NCBI GenBank assembly: GCA_032260445.1
Contig: JAVVFG010000270.1
Coordinates: 1-5,853 of the forward strand
Length of the DNA: 5,853 nucleotides
Direction of reading: 5' to 3'
DNA from: JAAYYY01 sp032260445
GTDB taxonomy: Bacteria; Chloroflexota; Anaerolineae; Promineifilales; Promineifilaceae
Shown: positions 5,337 through 5,853 of the stretch, piece after piece
Layout: each line of letters starts with the position of its first letter
How positions within the stretch are numbered: position 1 is the stretch's first letter
Notes under the pieces: generated by a model
What the model was told of the DNA's origin: nothing
Seen by the model: the letters and a program-made list of their open reading frames with translations, nothing else
Database searches by the model: none
Translations under genes and position numbers: made by a program

Positions 5337-5853
5337 ATGACCACAATTCACCAATCAGACACAATCCACGGCGTCTACATCGTCGACCTAAAGCCCATCG
5401 CCGACGAGCGCGGCCGTTTCACCGAGATGTTCCGCCAAGAATGGTTCCCCCAGCGCCACTGGCAGCGGATCCAGTTCAACCGCTCCGAGTCGCGCGCCGG
5501 CGTCCTGCGCGGCCTGCACTACCACTTCCACCAAGTCGATTACTGGTCCGTCATGCACGGCGAAATCCGCGCCGCCCTCGTCGACATCCGTCCCGACTCG
5601 CCCAGCTTCCGCGCCACGCAGATCGTGCCCATGGGCGGCGACAACCAGACCGGCCTGTTCATTCCCGTCGGCGTCGCCCATGGCTTCGCCGCCCTCGCCC
5701 CCACCGTGCTCACCTACATCGTCGACAACTACTACGACAGCAGCGACGAATACGGCATCGCCTGGGACGACCCCGCCCTCGCCCTCGACTGGGGTCTCGC
5801 CGCCCCCGTCGTCTCCCCCCGCGACCAGTCCAACCCCCGCCTAGCTGCCGTCC
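5337..5853 (+). CDS. rfbC: dTDP-4-dehydrorhamnose 3,5-epimerase family protein (RmlC/RfbC), 3' partial
   Basis: The frame is open from ATG 5337 to the window edge: 172 full codons, so only about ten residues of a typical 180-185 aa RmlC are missing. RmlC converts dTDP-4-keto-6-deoxyglucose to dTDP-4-keto-L-rhamnose in cytoplasmic dTDP-L-rhamnose synthesis, which feeds surface polysaccharides. The cupin fold is recognisable: DERGRFTEMF (23-32), Q46-F-N, GVLRGLHYH (55-63) with catalytic His61, VDIRPDSPSF (82-91), FIPVGVAHGF (108-117), a Tyr cluster (127, 132, 133) and WDDP with Asp145 as likely partner of the His. The usual QGKL lysine is replaced: the segment reads QVDYW (66-70), with a shortened loop. 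This resembles a divergent RmlC-like clade, so exact epimerase specificity is uncertain. Only a weak Shine-Dalgarno (GAGAG, 5325-5329) precedes ATG 5337, chosen because the homology begins within ten residues of it. The next genes, possibly rmlA, rmlB or rmlD, lie outside the window. Confidence 0.88.
   Translation, partial: MTTIHQSDTIHGVYIVDLKPIADERGRFTEMFRQEWFPQRHWQRIQFNRSESRAGVLRGLHYHFHQVDYWSVMHGEIRAALVDIRPDSPSFRATQIVPMGGDNQTGLFIPVGVAHGFAALAPTVLTYIVDNYYDSSDEYGIAWDDPALALDWGLAAPVVSPRDQSNPRLAAV

Noticed and set aside
5388..5681. A 97-codon minus-strand ORF opposite the RmlC gene.
   Set aside because: It lies within a clear RmlC coding frame that runs off the window edge, and its Gly/Ala/Val/Asp-rich translation shows no family signature.
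1..5853. CRISPR arrays, insertion sequences, tRNA or rRNA genes and attachment sites.
   Set aside because: I saw no regularly spaced repeats, no transposase-like protein, no tRNA-like cloverleaf and no terminal inverted repeats. Nearly all the window is accounted for by four coding blocks.

Overview
This is a high-GC bacterial window with strongly C-ending codons and tightly packed genes. It holds four protein-coding blocks plus short intergenic control regions. The taxon cannot be fixed from the sequence. GC-rich coding, a FadR-type regulator beside an AGPS-like and a GlpD-like flavoprotein, and an RmlC variant of the kind I associate with Actinobacteria and Chloroflexota suggest a non-model high-GC lineage, possibly Chloroflexota. 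That placement is an inference of low confidence.

Left part (1-3753, + strand): a translationally coupled three-gene operon that begins before the window. It contains the C-terminal half of a FadR-like acyl-CoA-type regulator, a full-length homologue of alkyl-dihydroxyacetonephosphate synthase (AGPS, the flavoenzyme that makes the ether bond in ether lipids), and a GlpD-type FAD-dependent glycerol-3-phosphate dehydrogenase. The first two genes share an ATGA overlap and the second and third overlap by 11 nt. Each internal start has its own purine-rich Shine-Dalgarno sequence. Read together, they form a plausible lipid module: GlpD makes DHAP, the backbone precursor of the AGPS substrate acyl-DHAP, and a fatty-acyl-sensing regulator sits in the same transcript. 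The AGPS homologue keeps the active-site Arg, Tyr and His positions known from the eukaryotic enzyme. The GlpD homologue carries an extra hydrophobic C-terminal segment that could anchor it in the membrane.

Middle (3754-3873): a 120-bp gap between convergent genes. It holds a small perfect hairpin without a T-tract, an isolated extended -10-like element, and a 9-bp direct repeat. No gene is convincing here.

Right part (3874-5853): an AI-2E/PerM-family multi-spanning membrane protein on the minus strand, then a 152-bp divergent intergenic region with promoter-like elements, then a nearly complete RmlC-type dTDP-4-dehydrorhamnose 3,5-epimerase family protein on the plus strand. The RmlC gene runs off the window edge and is probably the start of a nucleotide-sugar or cell-surface polysaccharide cluster. 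These two genes have no evident functional link to the lipid operon.
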